Assembly: GCA_015698045.1 (NCBI GenBank)
Contig: BLAL01000018.1
Span: 186,001-250,000 of the forward strand
Source: Rhizophagus clarus
Taxonomy: Eukaryota; Glomeromycota; Glomeromycetes; Glomerales; Glomeraceae
Reading direction: 5' to 3'
Length of the DNA: 64,000 nucleotides
Made by a program: the position numbers and the translations under genes. Shown here one piece after another: positions 51,806 through 64,000 of the stretch (its first letter is position 1; each line of letters begins with the position of its first letter). Below the pieces are notes generated by a model that was given only the letters and a program-made list of their open reading frames with translations, ran no database searches and had not been told where the DNA came from.

Positions 51806-52676
51806 ATATATAACTCAGATCCAATCCCAAAAATTTTAATATAACTTTATACACCTAATTTTACTAAAAGCTTTATATAAAATCAGCATATAAGTTTAAA
51901 TTTTATATAATTTTATACAATTTAATATCTGAGTTTATTATAAAATTTTTATTATATTTATAAAATTTTTTTACAAAAATATATAATAAATAATATATAT
52001 ACATAAAAACTTTTATTATAAAAGAAAAATTTTAAAATTAAATTTCTAAATTTTTAAGTAAATAACATTTTCGTGATTAATTACACATCCAGTGATCAGA
52101 TTTTGATAAAGTTTATACCATTAGATTCGTCTCATCGAGACGGTTCTAATGGTACTAAAATCATCGTTCTAGAATTAATATTAACCGAAATAAGATTTAC
52201 TAATAAATTTTATTAATCAATAAAAAAATTATTAAAAAATTTCCTATGCTAAAATGATGTGAAATTAGCTATTGGATATAAAAATAACACTGGGAAATTA
52301 CAAATTTTTTAAAATTTTGTGGACTTATAATTTTCTCCTCCCTTACCCCCCACCACCCTTCCGGCCTAATATTTTTTATATAATTTTTTTCTCTTAAGTC
52401 TGTTACATTATCACATCTAAAATTGTTACGCTGTCACGTCTAATTTTGTTTATTTTTTACATATAAACTTGTTACACTGTCACGTCTAAAATTTTTTATA
52501 AATCTGTTATATCATCACATCTAAATTGTTATAAAAGTTCATGTTTTTCTTTTTTTAAATTAAGGGGTTAATTTTACAAATTTATTATATATTTACGTAT
52601 TTTACTATTTATAGATTAAAGGGTTAATTTAGAATTTTTTTTGCTAAATTTATTATCGAATTATATTATATTTTTG
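51806..52676. other. AT-rich gene-free sequence
   Basis: No gene is visible. 52,390-52,540 holds four diverged copies of a short TCTGTTACACTGTCACGTCTAAAAT-like repeat. Confidence 0.45.
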
Positions 52677-54722
52677 TTTATAAGGTTTTATATATTTCAT
52701 GTTTTATGTTTTATTGACATAATAAATTTGAATACAACTTCAACTAATGTCTGGCAACCCACAAGATCATGATAAACTTAAAAACCTGAAGGTCAGTCTA
52801 GAGTTTACAAGAAAAGAATCAACTATACTAAGTACAAAAGAAATCTACACTAGAAACAACCCACAGCTGAGTAAACCCAGCAGACTGCGCTAGACTGAAA
52901 TCCCAGAGTTCTATAGAAAGAACTCTGAAACAAACCATCTCTCACTGACACCAACCCAAAAAAGAAAAAATAAACTAAATAAAACACTATATATGACTAA
53001 AATTTAGAAATTAGAGTTAGTAACAGCTTGACAATATCCATCTTATCATCAGACTTCTTGCCTGATGACTTCTTTTTCTTCTTGTCTTTCGACTTTTTCA
53101 AAGTCTTCGTCTTGTTCTTGTTAGATTTAGAATTAATTGAGTGAGTTTTAGAGAAACTAAAATTTTTGGTCTTCTTAAAAGAGTCATTAGTTTTGGACTT
53201 CTTAGATGAACCAGAGGAATCCTTGGATTTTTTTGTTTGAGAGGCGGTAATAGGAGCTGAACACCATGGGAGAGAGTAGTCAACATCATTGTGAGAGAAA
53301 GTAAATCTGGTTCTCCGACAGATTTCTACATCTTCATATTTTTCAAAGAAAACTACAATCGAAGCCTTTCCACCTGTTTCAAATTGCTTGATAGCTTTAA
53401 TTGGTAAATTACCAAAGATTAATTGAGAGTACCCAGAAACGAGATTCTTGAGATAAGTCATTAAAATATAAACAAAACTGTTCTCTTCTTTTCCTTTGAT
53501 GTAGTGACCAGTTTCCAGAGAACTAATGTACAGAGATATTGCCAAGGGAGTATTGTCATATTTCTGTTCGAAGAAAGCGAATGCAAAAGTTAAGAGACAT
53601 ATTTTGATCTGAAGCATTGGGTATTTCCTTTGCTTCTTCATAGTCATCAAGATAGGATCCCCCCATACTTTTAGTTTGGCAAGAATTTTTTATGGGACCA
53701 ACTTGAGGGTACGTCATAAACAAAGATATTCTTAATGTTAGCTTGTTTGTCACCAGGGATGGTAGTATCTACGTAAATTTTTTTCACTGATTTATCCACA
53801 GTCTTCTTTTTCTTTATATCTTTTGGCGTAGTATTATCACTACCAGAAGGTTGCAGAGGTATAGTTGTATCATCATTAGCATTTTCTATGTTTATATTGA
53901 TCATTTCTGATTCAGTTATATGCAGTCGCATCTCAGGCATAATTGGCGATTTTGAGGAAGCACCAGACTGAGATATCCTTAATTCAGGTATTATCGGCAG
54001 TGTGATTAGGTGTGAGTCGCCAAAATTAACCAGATTCTGTATATCACAGAATATTTTATCTACGGCTGGCTCACCCACTTTTTTCGCAAGGTTGGACAAA
54101 ACTCTTTGAAAAAATTCTGGCTGGTGGTGAAAAAAACTTTCAAAAATCCTTAGGCCAGAATGTATTATTAACGAGACTAGTGTATTTGGAATATTCGTTC
54201 AGCGTAATATGTTTTTGTATCTTACAGGTTCAGTAGCACTACCAAAAGTCTTTATTAACTGTTTACCTTATTCCTGGGTGGTGCCTGTTGTAATATGACA
54301 AAAGTTTTCTTCTAGCAAAGCTAAAACATGTTGTTCATATTGTGTATACCACAATGTTATTTGAATATCCGTTATTTCTATCAGAGGATAGAAGGCCGTG
54401 GTGAAGATACTGGTTGCTTGTTTTTATTTTTCTTCTTCTTATTTTTCTGCTTTTTCTTTTTATCCGTCTTTTTTTGGAGTTTGTAAAAGTTGGGGTTTTT
54501 GTATACTACTGAGCCATCAGCCAAAGTAGTCTCAACATCCATGGATATAGAAGAAGAGGCCTCTTCAGCGTCAGAAAAAGAAGGCGAGGAGTCTGAGTAG
54601 GCTCCATAAATAAAAGCATTATCATATTCTTTGTGACTCATCTTTGTAATGTTGTTATTAAATAAAAATAAAAAATTTTTTATTTTATTTTTTATTATGG
54701 TTTTGGACAGAACGGGAAAGAG
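52677..54722 (-). mobile_element. Decayed ORF1-type retroposon (second family member)
   Basis: The element reads on the minus strand. Its 5' end, CTCTTTCCCGTTCTGTCC (54,722 downward), resembles that of the retroposon at 14,051-16,106 (GGACTCTTTCCTGCAGATCTG). Its 3' tail (minus strand) ends in repeated ATAAAACATAAAAC. The same tail recurs at 54,731-54,785 directly beyond the 5' end, so a second copy abuts it head to tail. The coding remains are listed separately. Confidence 0.55.
52997..54641 (-). pseudogene. ORF1-like retroposon protein, multiply broken
   Basis: Three frames on the minus strand (54641-54381, 54099-53671, 53650-52997) together follow the layout of the protein at 14,379-16,042. 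They show an acidic N-terminus, a Lys-rich tract (KKKQKNKKKKNKNK), IFVYDVPSSWSHKKF followed by the LAKLKVWG block, a second RRM-like block (IVVFFEKYEDVEICRR), LPWCSAP, and a strongly basic Ser/Lys tail (KKSKDKKKKKSSGKKS). Stops and frameshifts between the parts show it is no longer functional. Confidence 0.55.
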
Positions 54723-54730
54723 TTTTTTTT

Positions 54731-55830
54731 TATATAAGGTTTTATATGTTTTATGTTTTATGTTTTATTGACAAAATAATATAAAATACATGAGATTACA
54801 TCAAATACCCAAGGGTAAGTCTGTAGTAAAAGTACATGTAACATGAATCAAAATGAAATTAAGAAACAATTATACTATACTATGATACTAACACCCGATT
54901 AAAATCAAGAGACCCTGTTGGAACTAATTCCCAGGTTTCACTTAGGGCAGAAAACTGTAACGACCCATCCCCCACGAATACTCTCGAAACATGATAACCC
55001 CCCAAAAAAGAAAAGAAAACCAAAATATATTTTTACCTAGTAGCTAAAAGCTAAAGTGTACTATACTAGTGGAAATTAGTTCAAACTATTACGTAACCCT
55101 ATAAGTATAATAATCTATGTATTTAATATTATTTCTAATAAAAGAAGAAATAAAATCAAACGAATTAATAGAAAAAGAATCTAAATTAAACAAAGAAAAA
55201 GAAAAATTATGATTTATATTATATTTAGACTTATAATGATAAATCGCTTAATACGCCTAGTAAAGTCCAAGGCTTCTTCAGATATAGCATCGGGAAAGTT
55301 ATATCAGTTCAGATCTGCGGTGATCTGTGATTTTAGCAGATTGCCGCATTTTTTTAATGCAATTTTGTTAAGAATCTGCGCAATACTGCAGAAATTATTT
55401 TTTATTTTTTTCAAAGATTTTTTTATGAAAAATTTGTGATAATCTCCAAAATTGCAGATTTTTAAAAACACTTCGTACAAAAATCTTTAAAGATTTTCAC
55501 AATTTTCTTCTTTAATTTGATAAACTTTGCATGATAAACTTTGATAAGCTTCCAGTTTATTTTTTACACTTAATTTCCTTTAAGACACTTAAACTTTTTA
55601 TTCGCAATACTTTAAGGAAACAATTTTTTTCAACATTTTTCATAAATATAATTTTTTTTTCAACACCTTTTAAAGAAATAAATTTTTTTCAACGTCTTTC
55701 AATTTAAAGTCTAAAAATACCCTAAGAAAAAACTTTTTTTGTAGTTTTTTAAGCTTCGAAATTATTAAATAGACTTGCTATCTTTTCTATCTCCCTAAAA
55801 GAATCATTTTATAGACCCTCTACAAGGACT
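54731..55830 (-). other. 3' end of a further retroposon copy, then gene-free sequence
   Basis: 54,731-55,020 is a diverged copy of the 3' untranslated part seen at 52,677-52,970. After 55,030 the sequence is AT-rich without genes. 55,300-55,480 has CAGATCTGCGG / CTGCGCAATACTGCAG motifs that reappear near 57,840-57,970 beyond the array, so both may belong to one larger element around it. Confidence 0.4.
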
Positions 55831-57530
55831 AAATGTACTTTCGATGGTGTTCTGGGCATACGAATCATAAACGAACGTTAGCTAACGCTAGTTTTCGAAG
55901 GTAACCTTCAAAAAAAAATTTTTTTATTAATTTTATTTAACAAACGTCCATTAACGTTTAATTTCCTTTTTTGTAGGTCCGGAATACTGAAAAACAAGTT
56001 CTGGCCTCCATTTCGAAGGTAAACTTTGAAATGTTTAATTTACTTTTATTTTGACGAACGTCGTTAACTAAGGTTACTTTGTAGCCGATCAGCTTCTGCG
56101 GTGTCATATGACCTAGAGATTGGTTGATAATCTAAAAAAATTCCCTTTTTTCTTTACTAAGGCTCTTCTAGACTTTGGAATTGTCGAAGAATGAGTGAAC
56201 AAAATTTATTTATTTCAGCATTTCAAGCTGATTTTTTGCTGAAAATCTTAGCCAGACTCCACATTTCGAAGGTATGGCCTTCGAAATAATTTATTTTTTT
56301 ATTAAATTAACTTAACGAACATTGATTAGCATTCATTTTTTTTAGGTCTGGAACACCGAACATATGGGCTCAGACTCTATTTCGAAGGTAACTTCAAAAA
56401 AAAATACCTTTTTTTTTATTTTTATTTTCAACGAACGTTAACTAACATTCGTTTCATTTTTCTTAGACCACTGTAAGTAAAAAAAAGGTTCTTTTTTTTA
56501 CTTTTATTTAAACAAATGTTACTAATGTTCGTTTTTTTTATTTTTTAGGTCCAGAATTTAAAGACGGACCGGTATTTCGAAGGTATAATATCTTTAAAAT
56601 TTATTTTTTTTTTGTTTTATTTAAATAAACGTTACTAATGTTCATTTTTTTTATTTTTTTTAGGTCCAGACGTTCCATTTCGAAGACTGGACTCTATTCG
56701 AAAGTAAAGCCTTCAAATTTTCTTTTGTTTTATTTAACGAACGTTAATGAACATTTATTAACATTCGTTTTTTCTTTTTTAGATCTAGAGTAACCATTTT
56801 CGAAGGCCATTTGAAGGTACAACCTTTGAAAAAAAATGTATTTAATTTTTTTGTTTAACGAACGTTGCTAACGTTCGATGTTTTTTCTTTTTTTAGGTCC
56901 AGACGAAGCCCAGACTATTCGAAGGTAATGCACATTCGAATTTTTTTAAAAAAATTTGGTTTTTTATTTATCTAACAAATTTTATTTTTTTTTTCTTATT
57001 TTAGGTCTTGAACGCTCCATTTCGAAGGCCGGACTTTATTTGAAGGTCAGCCTTCGATTTTTTAAAATTTTTTTTTTATTGTTTTTATTTTACTAACATT
57101 CAATTTTTATTTTTTTTTTTGTTTTAAGTCTGGAGCTCGGGCAGACCAGAATATTTTGAAGGTAAAAAAGACTTCGAAATTTTTTTTTATATATTATTTT
57201 ATGAAGCATTACTAACATTTCATTTTTATTTTGTAGGCTCATGCTTCCTGGATGCCATAGTAAAAGGAAAGTGGAAAAATGACGAAGAAGAGAGCCTCCT
57301 GAACAAGATTTCGAAGGTACTTTTGAAAATTAATTTTTTTTTATTTTGTTAATGAAACGTAAACTAACATTTTGATTCTTTTTTTTGTAGATCTATGGCT
57401 TTTCAGACGCCTTCTGATGGAATTTCGAAGGTAAAACTTCAAAATTATCTCATTTTTTTATTTAAACAAAAAGTCAGCTAATATTTCGCTTTTCTTTTAT
57501 TGTAGATCTACAGTTTTCTTTAGGAGTGAT
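55831..57530 (+). repeat. Second exon/intron-like tandem array, about 12 degenerate units
   Basis: Units of roughly 110-130 bp recur. Each has a T-rich tract ending in AG, a core beginning GGTCCAGA or GGTCTGGA with GACTCCATTTCG, then CGAAGGTAA. A spacer with AACGAACGTTAACTAACATTCG follows. Acceptor-like starts are visible near 55,976, 56,345, 56,467, 56,549, 56,665, 56,783, 56,897, 57,005, 57,128, 57,236, 57,391 and 57,506. The spacer's CTAAC lies 15-30 nt before the AG, as a branch point would. Cores vary from about 30 to 100 nt and have diverged. No continuous protein frame. Confidence 0.7.
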
Positions 57531-57915
57531 AAAATTTTAACGTTTGACGTGTTTAGTTGGATCGAAGTTAAAAGCTGTTTGTTGAAATCGAACCAACTGG
57601 AACACTGTCCAAACCATTAACAACAACATAATTTGAACGTCTGTAAAGAAAAGAAAAGGGGACTTTTAATTAGTGCATTTAGTTAGCAAATAGGATAGTT
57701 TAGTATACTATGTACTTTTAAATTTGTAAATATCTTTAATTAATAAATTGATATTAGTTAATATTAAAGTTAAAACACTACCTAATTGTAAATTTGCATT
57801 AGTGTTTTTGAAAAATTTCGCAAATTTATTTTTGAAAAATTTCGCAGGTTTTTTTGTGCTTGCAGATCTGCGCAGAAATTCATGAAATTTTTCAGTGCTG
57901 CGCATTGGCATGTCC
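57531..57915. other. Boundary between array and LINE
   Basis: No gene is visible. 57,780-57,960 contains repeated GAAAAATTTCGCA and AGATCTGCGCAGAAAT motifs that extend into the end of the LINE frame. Confidence 0.4.
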
Positions 57916-60900
57916 TCAGATCTGCGCAGAAATGTACTCCGCAAAATTGTGCAGATCTGCAGACCAAAATTTTTTCAGATAAGAGAAACCAGTACATCGA
58001 TCTTGCCATAAAAGAGCACAATCATCATAAATATCATCATAAGTGCGGAGGAGCAACTCAATTAATTGCGAATGTGATAAGTGAAAGTTAAGAAAGTCAC
58101 ATAGAACAAAAGGGACGAAACCCTTAAGAATATCTATGAAAGTAAATTGATCTAGCAGACGGGATTGTAAGTTAGTGTAAAAACCTAAGGCATCGAATTC
58201 TACAGATAAATTAATGATGTCTATATTAGATTGTTGGATAAGAATAAAATCCAAGATATAATTCTTGAATTTATTATAAATTCGTAAGATGAAGTTGTCG
58301 TGATATGAGCAGTTCCATATATGTGAAAAAGTTTCAAGTTCTTCGTGGCAAAGTAAACACATCGCGTCACTGTACAAAGAATAAAATTGTTTTTTAGTTT
58401 TTTCTAAAACTGGAGGTTGTTCTACTAACATGTTGTATTCGAAAAGTTTTTTCTTATGTTGATTAAAGTCGGTTGACGATATATTCCCATTGTTGTTAAA
58501 AACGTTGAAGGTGAGTTTCCAATCTACTATATCGACATATTTTCTATTTTGAGGTAAAGAAAGAAAAGTGAGGAAATTGTCGCAGTTGTTATAATACTTG
58601 ATGAAGGTTCGAAGGCGTCGTTCAATCAAAAAGTTGTCCCAACAGGGAAGGTAAAGTAAATTATTGAAAAAATTATTTTTGATAATGAGCATCGGCAATG
58701 AATCAGAGTGTGTTTGTTTACACAAAAAGTCAATGTGATTATTAAAAGCGTTATCTGTATGCGCCTTAACTTTTTTGAAACGGATAGAAAGATTCTTGAA
58801 ATGAATCAAGTGGTGAATATTATTCCATATAATGTTGTTGTTGAAAAATTTGAAAAAATCCCTAGGAGTGAGAAAGTGCCGTCGTGATAATGTTTCTATC
58901 ATGTTAATGGTATTTTGGCTATCCGTAAATATATCTATATAACAATTATGGGAAGAGACAATTAATGAGTATAATATTGCACTAATTTCAGCCCTTAAAG
59001 ACGAAGGCCAATTCTCGAGGGTAGTTGTAAATGAATAAGTAATTGTATTTGAGTCTGAAATCACAAGAAATCCTGCTGTCATCGAGACAAAAGAGGTGTT
59101 GGTATTAATTAACGAACCATCTGTATAGAAAGTAAGACTTGAGTATGTCTTCAAATGATTTTGAATGATGAAAAGTTCTTCAGATTTGGCATTTAATTCA
59201 AAATTGTGGAAGAAAGGATCTGAAGAAAGAGGGTTGTTGTTATTAGTAAGAGCTAATGAGCTGGAGCAGGGGTCATTTCCAATGAACTGATCGATTGATT
59301 GTGATTGTATATTCTGTTGTTGCATCAGAATTGTGGATAAAACATTGTTATAAGTATCCAGATTCACTGGAATAATACGAGAATTTGACCCTTTGGATGT
59401 TGTTCCAGTGTATAAGACTGCAGTGTTGTTAAATGAAACGTTAATGTTGCAATATGACGCTGGTTGTTGGTGATGGTATGGTCTACTTGGAGAAAAAAAA
59501 GAAGTAGTATTGTCACATCCTTCACATCGTTGTATCTTCATGTGATTACCAATGTGAGAATTGATGTTATAGTGTTCTAAATCAAAAGTAACATCATTAA
59601 AGTTAGTTCGTTTTACTGGGGTTCCAATAAAAGGATTACTTCTATTATCAGCGTTAAGTAGGATAGGTTTAGCAGAATGCTTTTTTTCCTTTCTGATACG
59701 TTCAGATTCAATGCTGAATTAGTTGAACTTAAGAGGAGCCAAATCAAATTGTTGACCATAAGCTTGATTAAGTAGTCTTAATGCTTCAGTGTTGTTGTTT
59801 AAGTTATTGATTAAACTATTATACCATTTTAAAGTGACATGAGATGCTAAATTAAATTTAGCACGGATATCTCGTTTAGAGAGAAGGTAACCTTGGTCAT
59901 CCAAAATCTGTTCTAAAAATAAAATATGATGTTTTTGAAAAAATGAAGAGTATCGATAATAATTTTCTAATAATAAACTGTAAAGAGGAATATTATAAGG
60001 AAATAAATTATTAAAACTATCATTATTATAAAATTTAATATTTAAAGAAAACAATAAAATTAAAGAAGAAATCAAAAAATTATTTCTATATTTTTTAATA
60101 ATATGCGGAGGAATTGTGTATAATAAAGAAGTGGGTAACCATTCATTATATTGAATTTTCCTAAGTCGTAAATGAGTGATCTGACCCAGTAAAAACTGAT
60201 CGTTAAGTTGTAAAAGAATATTAGTAACCTTTGCTTGTGTCTGGTTATCTTGAATTTTACGAAAATTATATAATTGATCATTGAAAATAGCATCTGGCGT
60301 AGATGTAGATAATTTCAATTTCTTTTTAAAAGTATTGAAAAAGGAATACATAATTTGTTCCATGAAATTCAGAGGCAAAATTTTGAGTTGCGTCCAAAAT
60401 TCGATATGAGGTATTAATACATGATTAAAAATATAAATCATGTGTTTATCGGTAATGCGTTTCCTCGCAAATTTAGCTTTTAATTCGAAAAGTTCATTCT
60501 TAATACGATTGAGAGTTGACTTGTACGTATTTCATTCATCAAAATAAACGCCTAGTATACGAGTAGATTTGAAAGAGGAGGTAGGAGTTATAGTAATGGT
60601 ATCAAATCCAAAATCCAATTGTATCGGGTTGTATGATCTTAATTTGGATTTGTCAAGACATTTTTTTCTAAGTAAAAGTGAGGATTTCTCTTTGTTGACT
60701 TGTATATCCGTAAGTTGATAAAAAGAATCCGCTATTTTCAGAATTGATTCCAAGTTTAATTTATTGGGAGCTAACCATTAAGTATCATCCATAAATGCTA
60801 TGGATGATATCATTAAAGATTCATCAACTTGGTTGAAATCATCTCCAGGGTTATTGTTAAGATTGATCGAGAGAGCTTTGATTGTGTATCCTAACTTCCT

Positions 60901-63392
60901 TGATTCTACTTTACATAGAAGGAGGTCATAGTAAATGCACTATAACAACAGTGAAATTACCTCCCCTTGATCGATGCCAATAATAACTTCATAGGGGTCT
61001 GTTAAACCATAAGCTGTAATCACTTGATTGATTCAGTTTTTGAAAAGAGATGTGATTATTCTTGTAAATGAAGAAGGAATCTTTAGTCTATTTATCGCCT
61101 TTTCTAACATAAATATGTTGACCCTATCATATGCTTTTCCAAGATCTTGTGAGAGAAGCCATAGTTCGTTGTTGGATTCATTGGCATCTTATAATATTTT
61201 GTTAATTATTCTCAGGGGGTTTGAATGTGAAATTACCAGGTAAAGCCGCAAACTGGTGACCTCTGAAAATATTGTATTGTTTTATCACGGCGTTTAGGCG
61301 TTTATTAAGTAAACTAATAAAAGCTTTGCAAGGAGTTTCTAATAACGTGATCGGACGAGTATTTGTCAAGCTCGTGAAGAAAGGTTTAGGTTTGGGTATC
61401 GGGTAAACCATAGCCTTTTTCCATGCATCAGGTATAGTTCCTAAATCTATACATACACAAATAAAAGCATGGAAAACTGATTGATTAGTTTTATTGAGAT
61501 GTTTCAACATTTCATACGAGATTCCTGAAGGCCCAGATGCCTTGTCGTTAGGTAGATTATTAATAATTTCTATCCAATCCTCGAGTAACGGATAGGTAAG
61601 GAGGTCAGCATATATGGTGTCATGAATATGTATAATCTTGAGGGGTATATTGTTGAATCCAATCAGGGTGATTATTCATATTTTTCTCAATGTTGATAGT
61701 GCCAGCTACTCGTTAGAAGTGTAAATTAGTTTGTTCTTTAACATCCTGTACATCTGTATATAGTATATCTTCAGCATTGGCATTACAATATACTTTGTCT
61801 ATTGTAATCGATTTGATGTGTTTTTCAGTAATAGAATTGATCATCTTTTTTTTATCATTTTTGTAGTTATCATTACGTTCGTCTACAAAAGATTCAATAA
61901 GCCACTTGTGATATTTGTAATATTTGTAATAAAATTTCACTTTGAGAGTAGCCAAAGTAGATTGTAATTTGTGCAGGAAGTCAGAAGGTTTGTTTCTGAT
62001 GTTATTATTAGTATATGCAATGTTATGTCGAGACATAATAATGGTTAGTTCTGTATGATTATCATTGATAGATCCATCATGGCGAGTATGTTTTCGTGTG
62101 ATAAATTCTATGATTCTATTTATTCCATTAGTAGAACGGTCGTCAAAATCAAGATTGCTATTCTTGGATTTTGTGATCATTCCTTTAAATGTTGTTATGT
62201 CATGATGTAATTGTGAGTCTCGTACAGGATGATGGCACCTGGCGGGTTTTTTGGATAATCGATTTTTGATGTTCTTTTTAGTACTGTTAAGAATTACATT
62301 TTGAAATTGATTCCATATTTGATTTAATTCTGCGATAGATTGGATATCATGAATTCGATTGGGAGTGAGTTTTATCGATGTATTCTCCAATTCTTCTGTG
62401 ATATCTTTATTGTAGTTTTTCCAGTTCTATTCACCTTCTTCAGCTTTCATGTCTTTGTAACTATAGATGGTGTGACTAGGATTTTTTCTAGGTTTAGGAT
62501 CTGTTTTGATAAAGAACAGTTCTTCATAAAGTAATTCTATAAAAATAATACGATGATCTGTTTTAATCGATGGGTTGACGTCTAAGATCTTACTATCAAA
62601 GGTTGAAATTAGAGTGTCAGCATTAACCCATATGTAATCCAGTCTGTTTTTAGTTAAATGAAGACTATGAGGGTTGAAAGTATATAAATTATGTATATCA
62701 CTTTCAAAAATAGTGGATATGTCGGTAATAAAATTGGATTTAAAATAGTTAAAAATATTAAATCTCTAATGAGAGCTATCGAGGAAAGTGAAGTCATGCT
62801 ACTTTGCATTGAAGTCTCCCATTATTATAATATCTTTAGTCAAGCTCATTAATTGTTCGTTTGTTCATGATTTAATTTGATTGTATAAGGTTAGGACTTG
62901 ATCTTTTTCATTCTCCTTGACGTTAATATAAACTTGTATAATTCTTAATTTATGTTTTTTCGTATATAAGTCAATATAACATATACGATTGTTGAAGTGT
63001 TGAAACGATTGAATGTATTTGTTGTATTCCTTTTTAATTAAGAATCTGACACCTGAACCTTTTTTCTCTCCTTCCAAGCTGTATAATACGTAATGATCAC
63101 TAATAGATTTAGTGAAGATTTTGCTTGTACTATTGTTTAGGCTGGTTTCTGCCAATCCTAATATATCGATATTGTTATTTTTCATATATTCGATAGTATT
63201 GTCTAATTTAAGTTGCGTTAAATATTGTACATTTAATGTCGCAATTGAGAATTTAAATTTTTTATTAATCTTTTTTTGTGAGGAATTGTTTTTCTTAATA
63301 TGTGAGGAGAGAGAAGGGATTTTTGTTTTTTGTTTTTGGGATATGTTTTTATTGTCTATCATAAATACACTCTGATGATTGATTGATGGCAA
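57916..63392 (-). pseudogene. LINE ORF2: endonuclease, reverse transcriptase, RNase H
   Basis: Fragments in order: APE endonuclease 63392-62500 (LAETSLN, then MGDFNAK followed by a stop, DYIWVN, TDHRIIF); linker 62390-61713; reverse transcriptase 61510-59719 (KAMVYPIPKPKP, NTRPITLLETPCKAF, catalytic FMDD near 60,790 followed at once by a stop, RILGVYFDE); RNase H with connection region 59541-57916 (FYTDGSL, RAEISAILYSL, FTDSQNT carrying the three catalytic acids). A zinc-knuckle-like C-x2-C-x8-H-x3-C (CLLCHEELETFSHIWNC) follows. The RNase H part is a 541-residue intact frame; the others are broken. Confidence 0.85.
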
Positions 63393-63399
63393 GGTGAAG

Positions 63400-64000
63400 A
63401 AGATTAGATCTCGACGTTGTTTTCAATGTCGGCATCATCTTCATTATCTGTTACGAAGGGCTCCTCATCACCATCAAACAGAATTTCATCATTTCCGTTA
63501 TCGTTTGTTGACAAAACCTCCTATGAGGTTGTGAATGGCTCCTTCAATAACACCTTGGAGGCTTCCAGTTACAATATCAAGGTGACTGATGAGTTTACGT
63601 TGTGTTTGCATCATGTCTTCTATTTTCTCTTCTTCGGAGGAAGAAGATTCATATTCTGTGTCTTTTTGGACGCGTTTATTTGCATCATTTTTTGAAGTAG
63701 AAGGTGGGAAGGGTGACTTTGCTCATGCAGGGGTGTTAGTACCACTTGCAATTTGTTTGAGTCTTACTTCCCGTTCTGTTTTATATTGCGTAATGGTTTT
63801 TCTGAAAGAATCGATTTAGTTTCTTAGGGTAGTGAATTCCTGATTGATTTGTACTTCTAGTTGTTTGACTAATTTATCTACAAGGGAATTTAGATATTGT
63901 TGTTGTACCTGAGATACTTGTTGATTATTCTGAGATTTCTTCGTCGAAGGATTTTTCGGAGATGAAGATGAAGTGTGGGTAAGGTTCTATTGCGATGTTC
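63400..64000 (-). pseudogene. LINE ORF1 remnant
   Basis: Minus-strand frames contain a Gln-rich, coiled-coil-like stretch (QQVSQVQQQYLNSLVDKLV), an acidic run (EYESSSSEEEKIEDMM) and KLISHLDIVTGSLQGVIEG. Stop codons interrupt it at several places. It precedes ORF2 as ORF1 does in LINEs, and it does not resemble the RRM-type ORF1 of the retroposons at 14 and 53 kb. Confidence 0.5.

Larger units (their letters stand above)
57916..64000 (-). mobile_element. Decayed LINE (APE-RT-RNase H type), runs out of the window
   Basis: On the minus strand the window enters ORF1 sequence (64,000-63,400), then an ORF2 with APE-type endonuclease, reverse transcriptase, RNase H and a terminal Cys/His motif. This order is typical of the Tad/I groups of non-LTR retrotransposons. 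Stops and frameshifts occur throughout, so it is inactive. The 3' end is not sharply defined and may lie near 57,780-57,916. Confidence 0.85.

Overview
The window is nuclear DNA of a filamentous, early-diverging fungus. It is AT-rich and its genes carry many short introns with GTAAG/GTATG donors and TAG/CAG acceptors. The products are typical eukaryotic house-keeping proteins. Large stretches hold CpG-depleted, transposon-derived sequence. An arbuscular mycorrhizal (Glomeromycotina-like) genome fits best, but that is inference; no species marker is present.

Gene islands. At 1-5276: the 3' part of methylmalonate-semialdehyde dehydrogenase (+), the succinate dehydrogenase membrane anchor SDH4 (-) and the vacuolar fusion protein CCZ1 (+). 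At 21.7-50.5 kb: a BK/Slo-type potassium channel (-), a GT49/LARGE-like glycosyltransferase (+), the DYRK-family kinase YAK1 (+), the Hsp70/Hsp90 co-chaperone STI1 (-), a Sec2/Rabin8 exchange factor (-), a SWIRM+JAMM deubiquitinase resembling MYSM1 (-), a membrane-anchored I9 (Pbi2-like) protease inhibitor (-), the methylcrotonoyl-CoA carboxylase beta subunit (-) and the spliceosomal WD40 protein SMU1 (+). I rebuilt exon structures by reading phase across every junction; ten of the twelve genes give one uninterrupted frame with ordinary donors. The MYSM1-like gene needs one unusual donor, and the dehydrogenase is cut by the window start. Both the dehydrogenase (valine) and MCCC2 (leucine) belong to branched-chain amino-acid breakdown, but they lie 45 kb apart and are not a cluster.

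Repeat regions. 5.3-20.9 kb is a nest of transposons. It holds several TA-flanked MITEs and a 3.47-kb terminal-inverted-repeat element with a 10-bp target duplication. That element contains a second foldback element with a 91-bp tandem array, and a 12-copy, ~119-bp tandem array in which every unit looks like a mini exon framed by splice sites. A retroposon follows that encodes only an ORF1-like protein and has a 25-nt poly(A) tail and a perfect 16-bp target duplication. 50.5-57.9 kb has further MITEs, decayed ORF1 retroposons lying head to tail, and a second, older exon/intron-like array. 57.9-64 kb is a decayed LINE (minus strand) with APE endonuclease, reverse transcriptase and RNase H.

Most unusual signals: the two unrelated tandem arrays built from 'mini exon + complete intron signals' units, the ORF1-only retroposon, a 154-bp MITE present twice at identical length, the altered selectivity filter of the BK-type channel, and the transmembrane-anchored I9 inhibitor.
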